Source: Durusdinium trenchii (lineage: Eukaryota; Sar; Dinophyceae; Suessiales; Symbiodiniaceae). From it: DNA of 64,000 nt. The position numbers and the translations under genes were made by a program. The notes below the pieces were generated by a model. It was not told where the DNA came from, did no database searches, and was given only the letters and a program-made list of their open reading frames with translations. This document shows, in pieces, positions 54,349 to 64,000 of the stretch. The first letter of the stretch is position 1, and each line of letters begins with the position of its first letter. The stretch is from contig CAXAMN010004002.1 in assembly GCA_963970005.1 (NCBI GenBank), forward strand, positions 1,021,945-1,085,944, read 5' to 3'.

Positions 54349-55499
54349 GTGGCGCGGGTGGACACCGGGGGGAGACTGGGAGAATGACCCAAGGTTGGGA
54401 GGTTTAGGTTGCACACAGGCCTTCAAGGAATCAAAGATTGTGTCTTGCACCTGGGTACACCCTGGTTAGTGTAGTCTCCAATGTGATAGGCAGCCTTTTA
54501 AGGTTCAATGCCGTTTGGCGTCCACGAGGAGAGGATGACCTAAGGAGGTGAAGGACGGAAGTAAGATGCTGTGCACTTGAGATGGATTGAGATGGTCAAT
54601 TATGGTCAATTTTCCTTCGTGACCCCCCCCCTCATGACCCCAGGACTTCTGGGTTGCGGATGGTTGGGGTTTTAATTCAGCTCTCTTGAGCCTCGCATAG
54701 CCTTGCCAGGTCAGAAGATCATCCCGAAGACAGCGGGCATGGTCTACAAAGCATCCCAACACTTCCAACGGGTGCCGGACTCAGAGATGGATAATGCTCA
54801 GAGCCTACATGAGGAACTCATACATTGTATATAATATATGACTATACAAATATATACAGTATATATATATAGATCACTTTATATTGCATACATGGAGTGT
54901 TTGGGATGGATATGGCAGATGCTTCCTCACATTTTCGGTGCAGAGTAGGACATAGAACACCAGCCTCGTCTTCAATTTACCAGCTTCTTCAGACCTTTCA
55001 ATTGAAGTTTTCTACACGTGTCCTTGAATGGGCCTCACTTGTGGCCTGCTGGCCAGGGTGTAGAGTCACTTTGAAGCAACAGCCATGTCCAATCATCATG
55101 TACTCGAACCAGCATCCTTCAGCCTCCTGCAGGTCTCCTCTAGAGGGTTGTTGAGGGTGGGGCCTCAATTGGCATGTAGAGGTCGGGTGCTGGTAGATGT
55201 GGAGCTCCACCTCCGCTCCAGAATTCCTCTCACCAATCTCCCAAGATTCATGACTTGTTATATTACTTATTACTTCTATTTAAAGGTTGCAATTTTAATT
55301 TTTGAAGACCCAGCTAGGGGGTTGATCCTGAGCCCGATAAACTTTAAATCTGCAGGCGCGGATCTATCGAGGTCAGTGGGGAGCCTCAGGGGAACCTATC
55401 GCCGGTGGAGCTGGGGGATCCCTGACTCCCATGTGAAGACCGACCCGCCATGGGACTGACCCTTAGACACATCTCAAAACGTACACCTCAATGTATATC

Positions 55500-55590
55500 C
55501 CTAGACCTCCAGTCGTACCTTCTGAGAAGGTGTTTGGGGTGGGTTTGGAGGGTCCAAATAATACCTTCTGACTCCTCAGGTGCTTGGAGG
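55500..55590. mobile_element. Diverged CCCTAGGG-family element
   Basis: It begins CCCTAGACCTCCAGTCGTAC and ends CTTGGAGGTGTAGGG, with TTCTGAGAAGGTGTTTGGGG inside. It is related to the elements at 47836 and 53295. Confidence 0.55.
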
Positions 55591-56294
55591 TGTAGGGTAT
55601 AGCCCGTTCGGAGCGTCTTTGTTCCTAACATAATGATCAACCGGTCAATGGTTCCAGTCGGATCAATCCAGTTGACATTGCAAGATCATGATCAATCATT
55701 CATGATCAATCCTGATTGGGATTCCAACAAAATCCAGTTGGATCCAAGCGGAATCGGTCAGAAGGTGAGTGGAGGTAGTAGTGGAGGTGTCTCGAGTCAG
55801 ATGCTTGCGCATTCGGCTCAGATGCCGGGACACCATGGACAATGGACTCGTTGTAGCTTGTGGCTTGGGGATACGGAAGCGCCTATACTACTTTGCTCTT
55901 TGGATGGAGGACATCTAGCACCACATTTCACCCAATTCTTATATTTATTGTCAGTTCAAGGACGCCCTAGGAGGCGGTTGACAACCCCAAAAGAGCGTCA
56001 GGTGGTATACGGCATATTGGGGCAGAAATATGGAAGAAATCCTGCACCACCCTGATATGCACAAGGTTTTGCAACACTTCGAGGCAGTGAGGAACAATGA
56101 GAAACATGTATCCGGATATATCAATACCGCTAGCATCCGCTGTGAAACCGTTTGGAGGGTGCGGATCAACACAATTTTTGATAATGTGATCTTTGGACAG
56201 GGTTCGTCTCCAGGGGTGCCCTCCGCTTGGTTTAGATTCGGAAGCCTTGTTTCTGGCGAATGCTCAGCACTTGGGGATTAGCATCGCTTCTTGT

Positions 56295-56370
56295 TCCGTG
56301 CGTAGCGATGCCCGGGTTCCGTACGTAGCGATGCCAGGAGCTACGTGCGTAGCGCCTTGTTCCTAGTGTC
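56295..56370. repeat. GCTACGTGCGTAGC-type repeat cluster
   Basis: Units GTGCGTAGCGATGCC and GTACGTAGCGATGCCAGGAG are followed by CTACGTGCGTAGCGCCTTG, sharing a 25-base core with 7765-7800. Confidence 0.75.
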
Positions 56371-56428
56371 TCGCCTGTCAGGCCCCCTGCCTTGCGGCGT
56401 GGATGGCACACTCCGGACATCTCCAGGT

Positions 56429-56520
56429 GAGGTGGACCGAAGAGTGGTCCGAGCTGAGCTGGAGCGGGAAGACATGGTGGTCTTTGATGCCTTTGGTGCT
56501 TTTCAGAAGACAGCCAGCCT
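56429..56520 (+). CDS. Candidate exon EVDRRVVRAELEREDMVVFD, product unknown
   Basis: After ATCTCCAG|G the frame reads EVDRRVVRAELEREDMVVFD and AFGAFQKTASLG, a normal charged, amphipathic protein text. The frame remains open to 56599. It lies 60 bases after a tract of the CTACGTxCGTAGC repeat. No domain was recognised. It may belong with the exon at 56663. Confidence 0.35.
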
Positions 56521-56662
56521 GGGGAAGATAGAATGTGAACATATTGAGCCAACCCATAAACATGGCCAGCTTTCTTTGGTATTGTTTGATTTTCGATGAT
56601 TTTCGCGTAGTAACTATAGTATTCTGCACCGTATTTACTCGGACATACTCAGACGGCTACAG

Positions 56663-56826
56663 GAATTATGGATGTTCACGGTCCAAATTGGCCATGAAGT
56701 GGATCTGGTGGAAAGACGTGCTGGGGATTTATACTGGGATGCGCTGAGTCCCCAGATGCGCCCTCACCGGGTGTCCTTTGAACGACTTAAGCCAGATTCT
56801 AGGCCGCTAGAGACATGCGGATCGCA
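56663..56826 (+). CDS. Candidate exon ELWMFTVQIGHEVDLVERRA, product unknown
   Basis: After GGCTACAG|G an open phase-0 frame reads ELWMFTVQIGHEVDLVERRA and GDLYWDALSPQMRPHRVSFE followed by RLKPDS. It ends either at a CAG|GT donor at 56826 or at a stop ten bases later. It has no methionine start, so a simple ORF scan misses it. Composition is protein-like; the family was not recognised. Confidence 0.4.
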
Positions 56827-58410
56827 GGTCATTTGAGGTTGACAATATGTTGACATGCTTGAATAGGACCCATTCAGAGAGGGAACATGTGGGAACAGAC
56901 CCTGGGAACATGAGGGAGCCGTTGAAACAGCAATACGAACTGCCTGGGGACACGTCTCCACGGTTGGACGTGCGTGCGCGCACGCATGTGTTGTTGAAAG
57001 ACACGTCAGGCATTGCAGCCGTGAGTTCAGCTGGAGCCCGAGACACTTTGTGTGGAAGATTGTGGAAGTTCATGGAAGTTCCACTTCTGACTTTCCCTCA
57101 ATGAAGAGCCGTGATCCAACATGATTCGATTCGCTTGAACATCCATATTTGGCCATTCTGATGGCCTCAAGGCGAGACAGGGTTGGTGGGTGAGGCGAAG
57201 CAGGGTTGGCCTCCACAGTGCGAAACAGCATTCTGGAACAACGGGATGCTTAGCTGTCGTGAACGTTCTGTAGGGAACCGGTTGACATGGCACAGATGCT
57301 GTTTTTTCTTCCCGCGCTGTCGTTGACAGCGCTGTTTGGACTATATGGGGCTCATTTGGAACTGATGTATGTTAATGCTTTTACTATGCGTAGTGTACTG
57401 CATTACTTTTTCGAGCCCGCAACATGCTCGCAACATATTACGAATGGGTTTAACAACATTAGAACATGATAAAGATGATCTCCCAAGTTCCATCCACCTT
57501 TTTGCAGTCCAGTCCTTCTTTTCCGCCGTGCCGGCTCGTGCCGGGCGAGGCCCATAACTGTTTGGGGGGGTCAACCAGGGTCAACCACGGGCATAGCACC
57601 GCAGAGGCCTTGAACATATGGATCCTTCGCCGTGAGCTGAGTGGTTTCCTTCGAAGATGTGAGATGCAGCGTTGGACAGGGAGGGCTTCCTGGAAGTGGT
57701 CAATTCTTTTGGCTGTTGGTTTCACACTGTGTCGTTATCTAGGTTGGTCTTTTTATAAACAATCTCTCGAATTATTCTGGTGCCATTTATTTGGACGTAG
57801 CCGCAAACCTGGTTGCCTCATGACTCAGCAAGAGTCCAAGAATATCAATTTATATATCAAACTATGAAGCTACCTTCGGTTCCCCAGTTCTCCACGTAAG
57901 CCAGGTTCTTCGACCGAACTTGGTTACCCCAGTTTGAGGTCACGAACGACCCCAGTTAAAGGTCACTGGATGGGACTCCGGTCTTGGAAGAAGCTGGACC
58001 ATGATGGTCTCACAGAGTGTCAACGGATGTCTCATGGAGGTATGACTTGACGTGAAACCAACCTCGCACGCGTTGGGAGAAATCGAGGCCTGATCATCGA
58101 GGACTCAGGCGCCAGACGAAGCGGCGAAACGGACGTGCGATGGCTCCTTCTTGGGTGACCAAAAGGAACACGAACCGCTTACACTTACACTCCCTGACAT
58201 GATCATGGCAAGTGGAGTGGGTTCACCACCTGTGCGGTATTCGGATTGCATGGTCCTCTTCGGACTTCGGGGCTGTTTGCTATCCATGTAACATCATGTA
58301 ACCATGGATGTTTCCAAAGAGTGTAAGAAAATGTCAGAAACAACAGGAGAGGAACGGTCTTTCCGGTTGACGGACGTGCCTTCGCTTCTTTCCTCCGAGC
58401 CCGTAAACCA

Positions 58411-58555
58411 CTCCGATGGACTCCGATGGTGTCCCTTCGCCTCGTCGACGACGCGTCGGCCCACGGCATTGGACGGTTGTGTGGGGATATATGGGGCAGG
58501 GCACCATGCCGTGCTGCTTACCTGCAGACATCTTCAAGACGTCCAATATGTAACA
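58411..58555 (+). CDS. Candidate exon MVSLRLVDDASAHGIGRLCG, product unknown
   Basis: The frame reads MVSLRLVDDASAHGIGRLCG and DIWGRAPCRAAYLQT before stopping near 58556. The stretch is GC-rich. An overlapping frame on the same strand and one on the minus strand are also open, so the choice of frame is weak. Confidence 0.22.
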
Positions 58556-59587
58556 GGTAGCAGTTAGCAGGGTGCTCTGTGTAGTTGAAGCCTGGCTAGA
58601 CCTTGGAAGGATTTCCTGGGGCCCTGCAGGCAGTCCGAAGGTCGGCACTTTGTCACAAGAATTGAACTTTGCAAGCTTGGCAGCATCCCGCATTCCCGAA
58701 TGGTCTCAACATATCTCAGCGATGATTATGCATGCCAAACCCCATGTCTCAAAAAATAGAACACCACAGACCACTCTTTACACCCAGGTCAGAACTTGAC
58801 GACCCCGCCCCCCCTCCGCAAAAAAGCGAGGCCTCCCATGCTACAGCGTGGTTGGCACACACCTGACATCTCTCGGCATCCCAGCAGAGACTTCAGCCCG
58901 GCCACCCAATGGCCTCGTGGAGTCGTACTCACCGGGGGTTTTCCATCGTGGTGAGTGTTGGTGACCGATCGAAGGCATGATGCCTTGTTAACCCCTCTTG
59001 CAATTATTGATATTGGATGTAAGACATTTTTTGGGGGGAGCTGATTGAACACACTGTATAGAAGTGTCATCAAAAGGTTGAAAGGGGTTGCCAGATGCGC
59101 AAGATTTTGCCTTGTGGAATTTGCAGGAAGATCTGAGATTGGCTTATATGCATTTCCAAAGTAAACCTCCGCAAAGCATGACCATGCCTGCTTCATGGAC
59201 ATGTTTTACTGCAAGCCGACGAAAAACCTCCTCAGCTGCATCAGTGATTCAGTGATATCGGTCTTTTTGACTGAATGCCCAGCCAGAGGCGACCTGAACA
59301 ACCTGAGCCAACTGCCACATGTTGATTCAGTCCCACAATTCCACTGGTGAGGGTCAACACTCTAGATGCTGCCTGGCCCCGAAAAATGAAGCAAGACAGA
59401 AGAAAGGGAAGCACAGAGGAAAAGCTGGCCTCAAGGCGCCCTTTTCCGGAGGAGGAGTGACACTCCAGGACAGGACCATGGTAGAGACCTTTGAGACGTT
59501 TAGATCGCTCTACAAACCGGGTGGTTTTCACTTCCATGTTAGTGTCACCGGACGCACGAGGGACACACAATAAAGGTGGTGATCCAG

Positions 59588-59750
59588 GTGTTCGTTCCTT
59601 CGGTTCGACGTCCGCCTCGAGACCGTGGAGGTTCGGGCTGATCCACGAGCCGCCTCCGTTCAGCTGCTTCCGGGTCCGAGGCCTGGAGCAAATCTGAGGG
59701 AGCGCCAGGCACGGTGGGAGGGGGGGCGTTTGGGGCCCCGGACGAGTGAA
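59588..59750 (+). CDS. Candidate exon LRFDVRLETVEVRADPRAAS, product unknown
   Basis: After GATCCAG|G one frame reads CSFLRFDVRLETVEVRADPR and then AASVQLLPGPRPGANLRERQ, ending at a stop at about 59750. It has an ordinary residue mix and strong GC. No start codon is present, as expected for an internal exon. The minus strand is also open here (59241-59804). Confidence 0.35.
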
Positions 59751-59965
59751 TGAAGCATCCGGGACGAAGCAGGTGTTTGGGGGTCCAAAGTCAAACCGGA
59801 CCACTGGGTGAAGACGCTATCACCACCTGTCTTGGGCCTACAGGATCAGTGACCCACAGTCTCACCATGTCTAAGCGCATATCTAAGCATCATCCAGATT
59901 TCAGGGTGGCCTGAAAAAACACCAATTCGGGTGGGGGAATTGTTCATCGAATGCACGTTCCCGAG

Positions 59966-60049
59966 GACACAGAGTGCTTTGAACTGTTCGCCGGTTCGCC
60001 CTTTGCTCTCCAGCCGTCGTGCTTTGACTCGCGCCGGCTGAACTTGCAG
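59966..60049 (+). CDS. Candidate 28-codon exon DTECFELFAGSPFALQ, product unknown
   Basis: The exon lies between TTCCCGAG|G and a CAG|GTGAAG donor, is phase 0 at both ends, and reads DTECFELFAGSPFALQPSCF followed by DSRRLNLQ. Its clean splice sites and composition match the recognised exons of this window. No family is known to me. It may belong to the same gene as the 59588 exon. Confidence 0.42.
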
Positions 60050-63000
60050 GTGAAGGAGCCTATGCCGTGATGGCATGGGCCACGTGTTCTGTTTTTCTGA
60101 ATAGAATTGGGTGTCAGTCTGGGCACCCAGTTGTATGGCAGGAGCTAGGCAGCTGAGCTGGTAGGGAGCATGAAAGAGATCACCGCCGAGAAACATGGGC
60201 CATAGGGATCAGTGCCGGAGGTGCGCACTCGCAGAATCAGGCAGGGTTAGACTCACAATGCAGCTAATCATAGACGAAGGAGAAAACATGAGAACACCTG
60301 AATAAAAAGGCACCTCTTCAAGATGGTCCCCCCCGAAAAGCGTCAGGTTTGCTGTGTCAAAAAGATATGTTCCCTGCCGAAGCCACTAGGAGCTTACTTT
60401 TGCTGTGTTCTTGTGGCTGTTGCTCGACCACGAATGCCCCCGATTGCTGCGGAGCCACGAATCCTTCCCCGGGTTCATGGCCAATCGGCAACGAAAATCG
60501 AAGGTGTGCTTAAGCAGACTGCATGGTCGGAAGCAGGGCAAATGCCGCGCTCCTTTTGGGTACCCAATGTGGGTTGCTCCATGATGGGAGGACCAGCAGG
60601 GCGTGAACACGCCACACGGAGGCTGAGGTCCGAAGTAAATCGAAAGAATGGCCCAAGGAGGGCAGGAGCCAAGGTCCCGTGTGAGCTGCCACTTAGGATA
60701 AAGGGGGACCCGACTTAGGACTTAGGATGTTTGGTATAAGAAGGATGTCCCACACAAATACCATCAACTACTAGCTGCTTGGTTGGTTTGGGATGGTTTG
60801 GGCTGACTTTGCCATGTGTTTTCCTTTTCAGATTAGTTAGTTCCTTGCAGCAGCGGGCTCCTGGATCAATTCAACTTGAATCGTTCTGGACTTGATTTGA
60901 CCTTACTTGGCCACGTGGAAAAATGGCACCCAAAACCACCTGGGGAAGACCACCCGCTAGTCATGAATTGACTTTTGGCCATGGACGAACTTCCGAGACC
61001 TTCCCAGCTTGCATTCGGAGCCCCCAAAATGCCCAACTGCCCCAAGGAGTCCAAGGAGGAACCCAGGGCTTGGATGGAATATCCTGCTGATGCTTGCTCA
61101 AATCCAATGGAGTCCTCATGTTTGGTGATCGGATCTCACGCTGGATCTCACGCTGTGGATCTCGCCCTTGGTGCACATCAATTCGTTCGATGTGGCACGA
61201 GTCTTTTGGGGAATCGTCCAGCATTTTCGCCGCGGGAGAGACTGACGCCCAGCTGCCTGGGTGATGTTGTTCACGCGGGAAAAAGGAAGATGGAAGATGC
61301 ACTCCTTTGGAGTTGTGCTTGTATGTGCTACTGTAGTTCTTTTGTTCTTTGGTGTGTGTGTGTTTGTGTTCTTTTTGAAGTTGGTTTGGGGGTGGGTGAA
61401 CTGGAACATTGCCTATTGCACAAGACAAGAAGTCACTAGATACCTGTCACAGCCAGCTACATGATGAGATCCTTCAGTGGGCCGCATAGATGTTCAACGT
61501 GTCATCAGTTCTTCCAAAAACACTATATATATATAATTAGTGCACATGGCTGGGGGCCTTTGTTGTTTGAGACTTGCGAGGGGTGAAATGGGTTGAACGC
61601 CATCAGAGCAGCTCAGAGCTGGTAGAGGGTGCTGATTCATGTTAAACAAAGAATCTGGTTGAACATGATTTCTCATAAGTCACTCAACTATTAACCATAT
61701 GCACGTTAACAGACCAAGGGGGAGTTGGGCCATGGGGCTCTTATTCTACACCTCCTTTTGGTCTTTAAACTGTTCCAACGCAAGGGGGTGGCCATTTGCA
61801 GCGGAAATGCTGGTGTCTTCCGTGGTCCTCTTCGTGCTTGGACTGAGAATTGCATAGTGAATTGCATATACGCTCGTGATGTGAGCAACAATTCCACCGC
61901 AAAACATATATATAAACACATAGTGTATATATGTCATTTGCACGGAGCATCTCAAAGCGTTCAACTACTGAGGCTGGCATAGGATAGAACTCATGAGCTG
62001 AAGGCTGCTCGAAGACGTGAACCATGGAGAGTTACATGCGGCATGTGCAGAGCGGCAGCACGCTTTCTCCGTCCAAGGCTTTGCATGTGGAGCTCAGCCC
62101 TTTTTAGCCATAGTACTCAATGCAGTATGTGTTTTTTCTCCACTGCCATGTGCCCAATTCACGAATTCGCGCACCTGCTGGCTTCTTTGAAGCCTCGCTC
62201 ATCACATGGTCACATGGACTCTATAGTCTAAATAGTGAAGGTTGCCGATCAAGGTCAAGCGACGCAAGTTTGTTCTTCTTGTTTTTCTTGGACCATTCGC
62301 CCCCGGGGTGCAAGCTTACATTTCTTCATGCGTCTTCTGAATTTGCAATGGATTGCTCCCGGGCTTACCCTGGTGGCTTTGTGCAACTGTATAAAGGGAG
62401 GGCTCTTGCAAGATGCACCAACAGACCCCATGGATCAAGACCTGCTTGGTGCCTCAAAGTGAAATAAGTGGTTCCGTGCGCAAACGCGCATGTTTGCGCG
62501 TGTTTCTTTTCTGCGGTGGGGAAGAACCTCGATAACTGGTGCGGCCTGGCGGATGTTCAATAGTAAACTTGCTCAAAAATGGACGTACATGGATCAAGTC
62601 AAATTCAATGTCCTCATCTCATTGGAGGAGGCAGTCTTTTGTTGTTTCGGGTGCTGCGACCGGCTTTGGGACACACGCCTGTTGCAAGGTGGAGCCGTAA
62701 GCAACAGGTGGACCTGGCCATTTCTTCAGCATGACATAGCTTCGCAGAAGGCATCCTGCAGGTCACCCTCGACCTGAATAGTCGTCATTTGGGTAGTCAA
62801 TCGAAGAGATCCTTGGATCCTTTTGTGCGATTGCTGGTGTTCAGTATGCTTCCAGCTCCTCACCTTAGAAGAGATTGGAAGCAACACAGTGCTTCCATCA
62901 TCGCAACACTGTTGATGAATCAAGAAAGACATCTCAGAGAGGTTTCAATCCAAACTTTGTTTTTGTTGGACAGTCGACGTAGATGGCACCATGCACAAGA

Positions 63001-63637
63001 GAGGTTTCAGCTGCCCTACCCAAACTTTACCTTCCTAGCCGCTAGCCCTGGTCTTGAATCATCTTGAATCAACGACAGTGGGAACTTCTGTTCAACCTTC
63101 CGAATTTTGGGCCAGCAATTTTTAAGTATGTCAAAGTCAAGAGGAACCTGTCAAGAAAAACAGCTTGGACTCAGAACTTTTGCACTCCTGAAATCAACAG
63201 TGTCGATCAAAGTGGAGTTGACCACCTGTTTGGTATTCGGTTTTCATGGTCATCCGAAATCGGGGCCATGCTATCCAGGGAGTGTGCCGGAACAAAACAC
63301 ATAGCTATATTGGGAACTTATTCCGAGACCGTTGGAAGTTCCAAGACCGTCCACTTCGACTTGTGGACAGGTGGAACTCCCGTGCTCCACGTACTCCTGG
63401 AGCGATGAACACCCCATGGGGGCAATCAAAGAGAAGAAAGCCGGAGCGACCAGCCGATGGGGTGTTCGACCATGCTTCAATCCGTTGGTCTTTTGGTCTA
63501 AATCGTCAAGGGAGGGCGCGATTTCATTTGGGGGGGAGAAGGTTGATTTTGTTGAGTGAATCCCAGACACTCCAGGTATGGCAGCGGTATGGCATACAGT
63601 ACCTCCATCGACCCCTGACACCACCCAAAGGTCCCTA
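60050..63637. other. Stretch without recognised genes
   Basis: Open frames up to 155 codons occur on both strands (60323-60718 +, 60961-61428 -, 60975-61439 +, 62789-63067 +) but overlap or lack motifs. The text SKRSLDPFVRLLVFSMLPAP at about 62810 looks mildly protein-like. A dispersed string ACCACCTGTTTGGTATTCGG occurs at about 63220. Confidence 0.45.
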
Positions 63638-63732
63638 GGGCTCCTGGCCCATACCCTCAGGTTCGGTGGTTAGGACCCCCTGGCACCCACCATCACCATC
63701 TTCGAAAGGGAGGGGGCGGCCAGGAGCCCAAA
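63638..63732. mobile_element. Diverged CCCTAGGG-family element
   Basis: It starts CCTAGGGCTCCTGGCC and ends GGCCAGGAGCCC, with the interior CCCCCTGGCACCCACC and TCTTCGAAA in reverse orientation to the 63777 copy. It lies only 45 bases from that copy. Confidence 0.65.
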
Positions 63733-63776
63733 TGGGTGTATATATACAAATATGGCAGTCCCACGGAGTGTTTGAG

Positions 63777-63872
63777 CCCTAGGGCTCCAACCACCTCCGT
63801 TTCGAAGATGGTTGGGGTGGGTGCCAGGGGGGTCGAATACCACCTTCTGAGGATATGGTTGGAGCCCTAGGG
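63777..63872. mobile_element. MITE-like element, CCCTAGGG family
   Basis: This 96-bp palindromic element has terminal inverted repeats CCCTAGGGCTCCAACCA and TGGTTGGAGCCCTAGGG. The interior includes the smaller palindrome TTTCGAA and the string GGTTGGGGTGGGTGCCAGGGGGGTC. No coding capacity. It is nearly identical to the copy at 17038-17131. Confidence 0.82.
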
Positions 63873-63892
63873 GAGCATCATTTCTTGGATTC

Positions 63893-64000
63893 GCTTCTCC
63901 GTGGGTCTCCGCGACTCGCAGTGCCCACGCGGAGCTATGTCGAAGGCGCCTAGACCTCGCCGAAGGTCGTGACTTCCTCGCGGGCCTTCCGGACGGGGAG
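63893..64000 (+). CDS. Candidate partial exon at the window edge
   Basis: A GC-rich stretch has the open frame VSATRSAHAELCRRRLDLAE and GRDFLAGLPDGE running off the window. The minus strand also has a short open frame (VRKAREEVTTFGE) ending at a GT donor, so the strand is uncertain. No homology was recognised. Confidence 0.28.

Overview
The window looks like nuclear DNA of a dinoflagellate, most likely a symbiodiniacean or relative. The evidence is indirect but consistent. Protein-coding signal comes as very short exons (18-150 nt) scattered in kilobase-scale introns. Most introns that can be phased open with GC, and two with GA, rather than GT, and nearly every acceptor is AG followed by G. 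The sequence is full of short palindromic dispersed repeats. The recognisable proteins are a calcium-dependent protein kinase (CDPK), a UTP15-type WD40 protein and a decayed DDE-type transposase. Long open frames are mostly spurious here; the real exons were found by reading for family motifs between phase-compatible splice sites.

Layout, all on the + strand. Positions 1-18.9 kb: mostly non-coding and repeat-rich, with one weak candidate exon pair at 1.32-1.68 kb. From 18.9 to 52.8 kb runs a CDPK gene. It gives, in order, the glycine-rich loop, the AVK lysine, the HxN/IV segment, the hinge, a helix containing an 18-nt micro-exon, the HRD and DFG motifs, the activation and P+1 segment, and subdomain IX at 26.6 kb. 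The C-lobe resumes at 42.9 kb and is followed by at least three EF-hands (48.5, 49.2 and 52.8 kb). Inside the 16-kb gap between subdomain IX and the C-lobe sits a UTP15-like gene of the small-subunit processome (27.7-39.2 kb, perhaps to 41.0 kb): a start exon, seven or eight WD40 exons and parts of the UTP15 C-terminal domain. The intron before the last EF-hand holds a frameshifted DDE transposase copy (50.7-52.1 kb) and is bounded by a 13-bp exact direct repeat that spans both splice sites. From 53 to 64 kb there are several coding-like exon candidates of unknown product, mixed with repeats.

The two recognised genes do different jobs: Ca2+-regulated phosphorylation, and pre-18S rRNA processing. 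They are related only by position. The most notable features are the same-strand nesting of UTP15 in a CDPK intron, the duplication-flanked intron, the preponderance of GC/GA donors, and several families of MITE-like inverted-repeat elements.

Exon edges are inferred from motif continuity and phase, not from transcripts. Missing pieces are stated: CDPK N-terminus, the segment before the HxN exon, the segment before the hinge exon, a short exon before the C-lobe, EF-hand 1, and the UTP15 segment between 37.2 and 39.1 kb.
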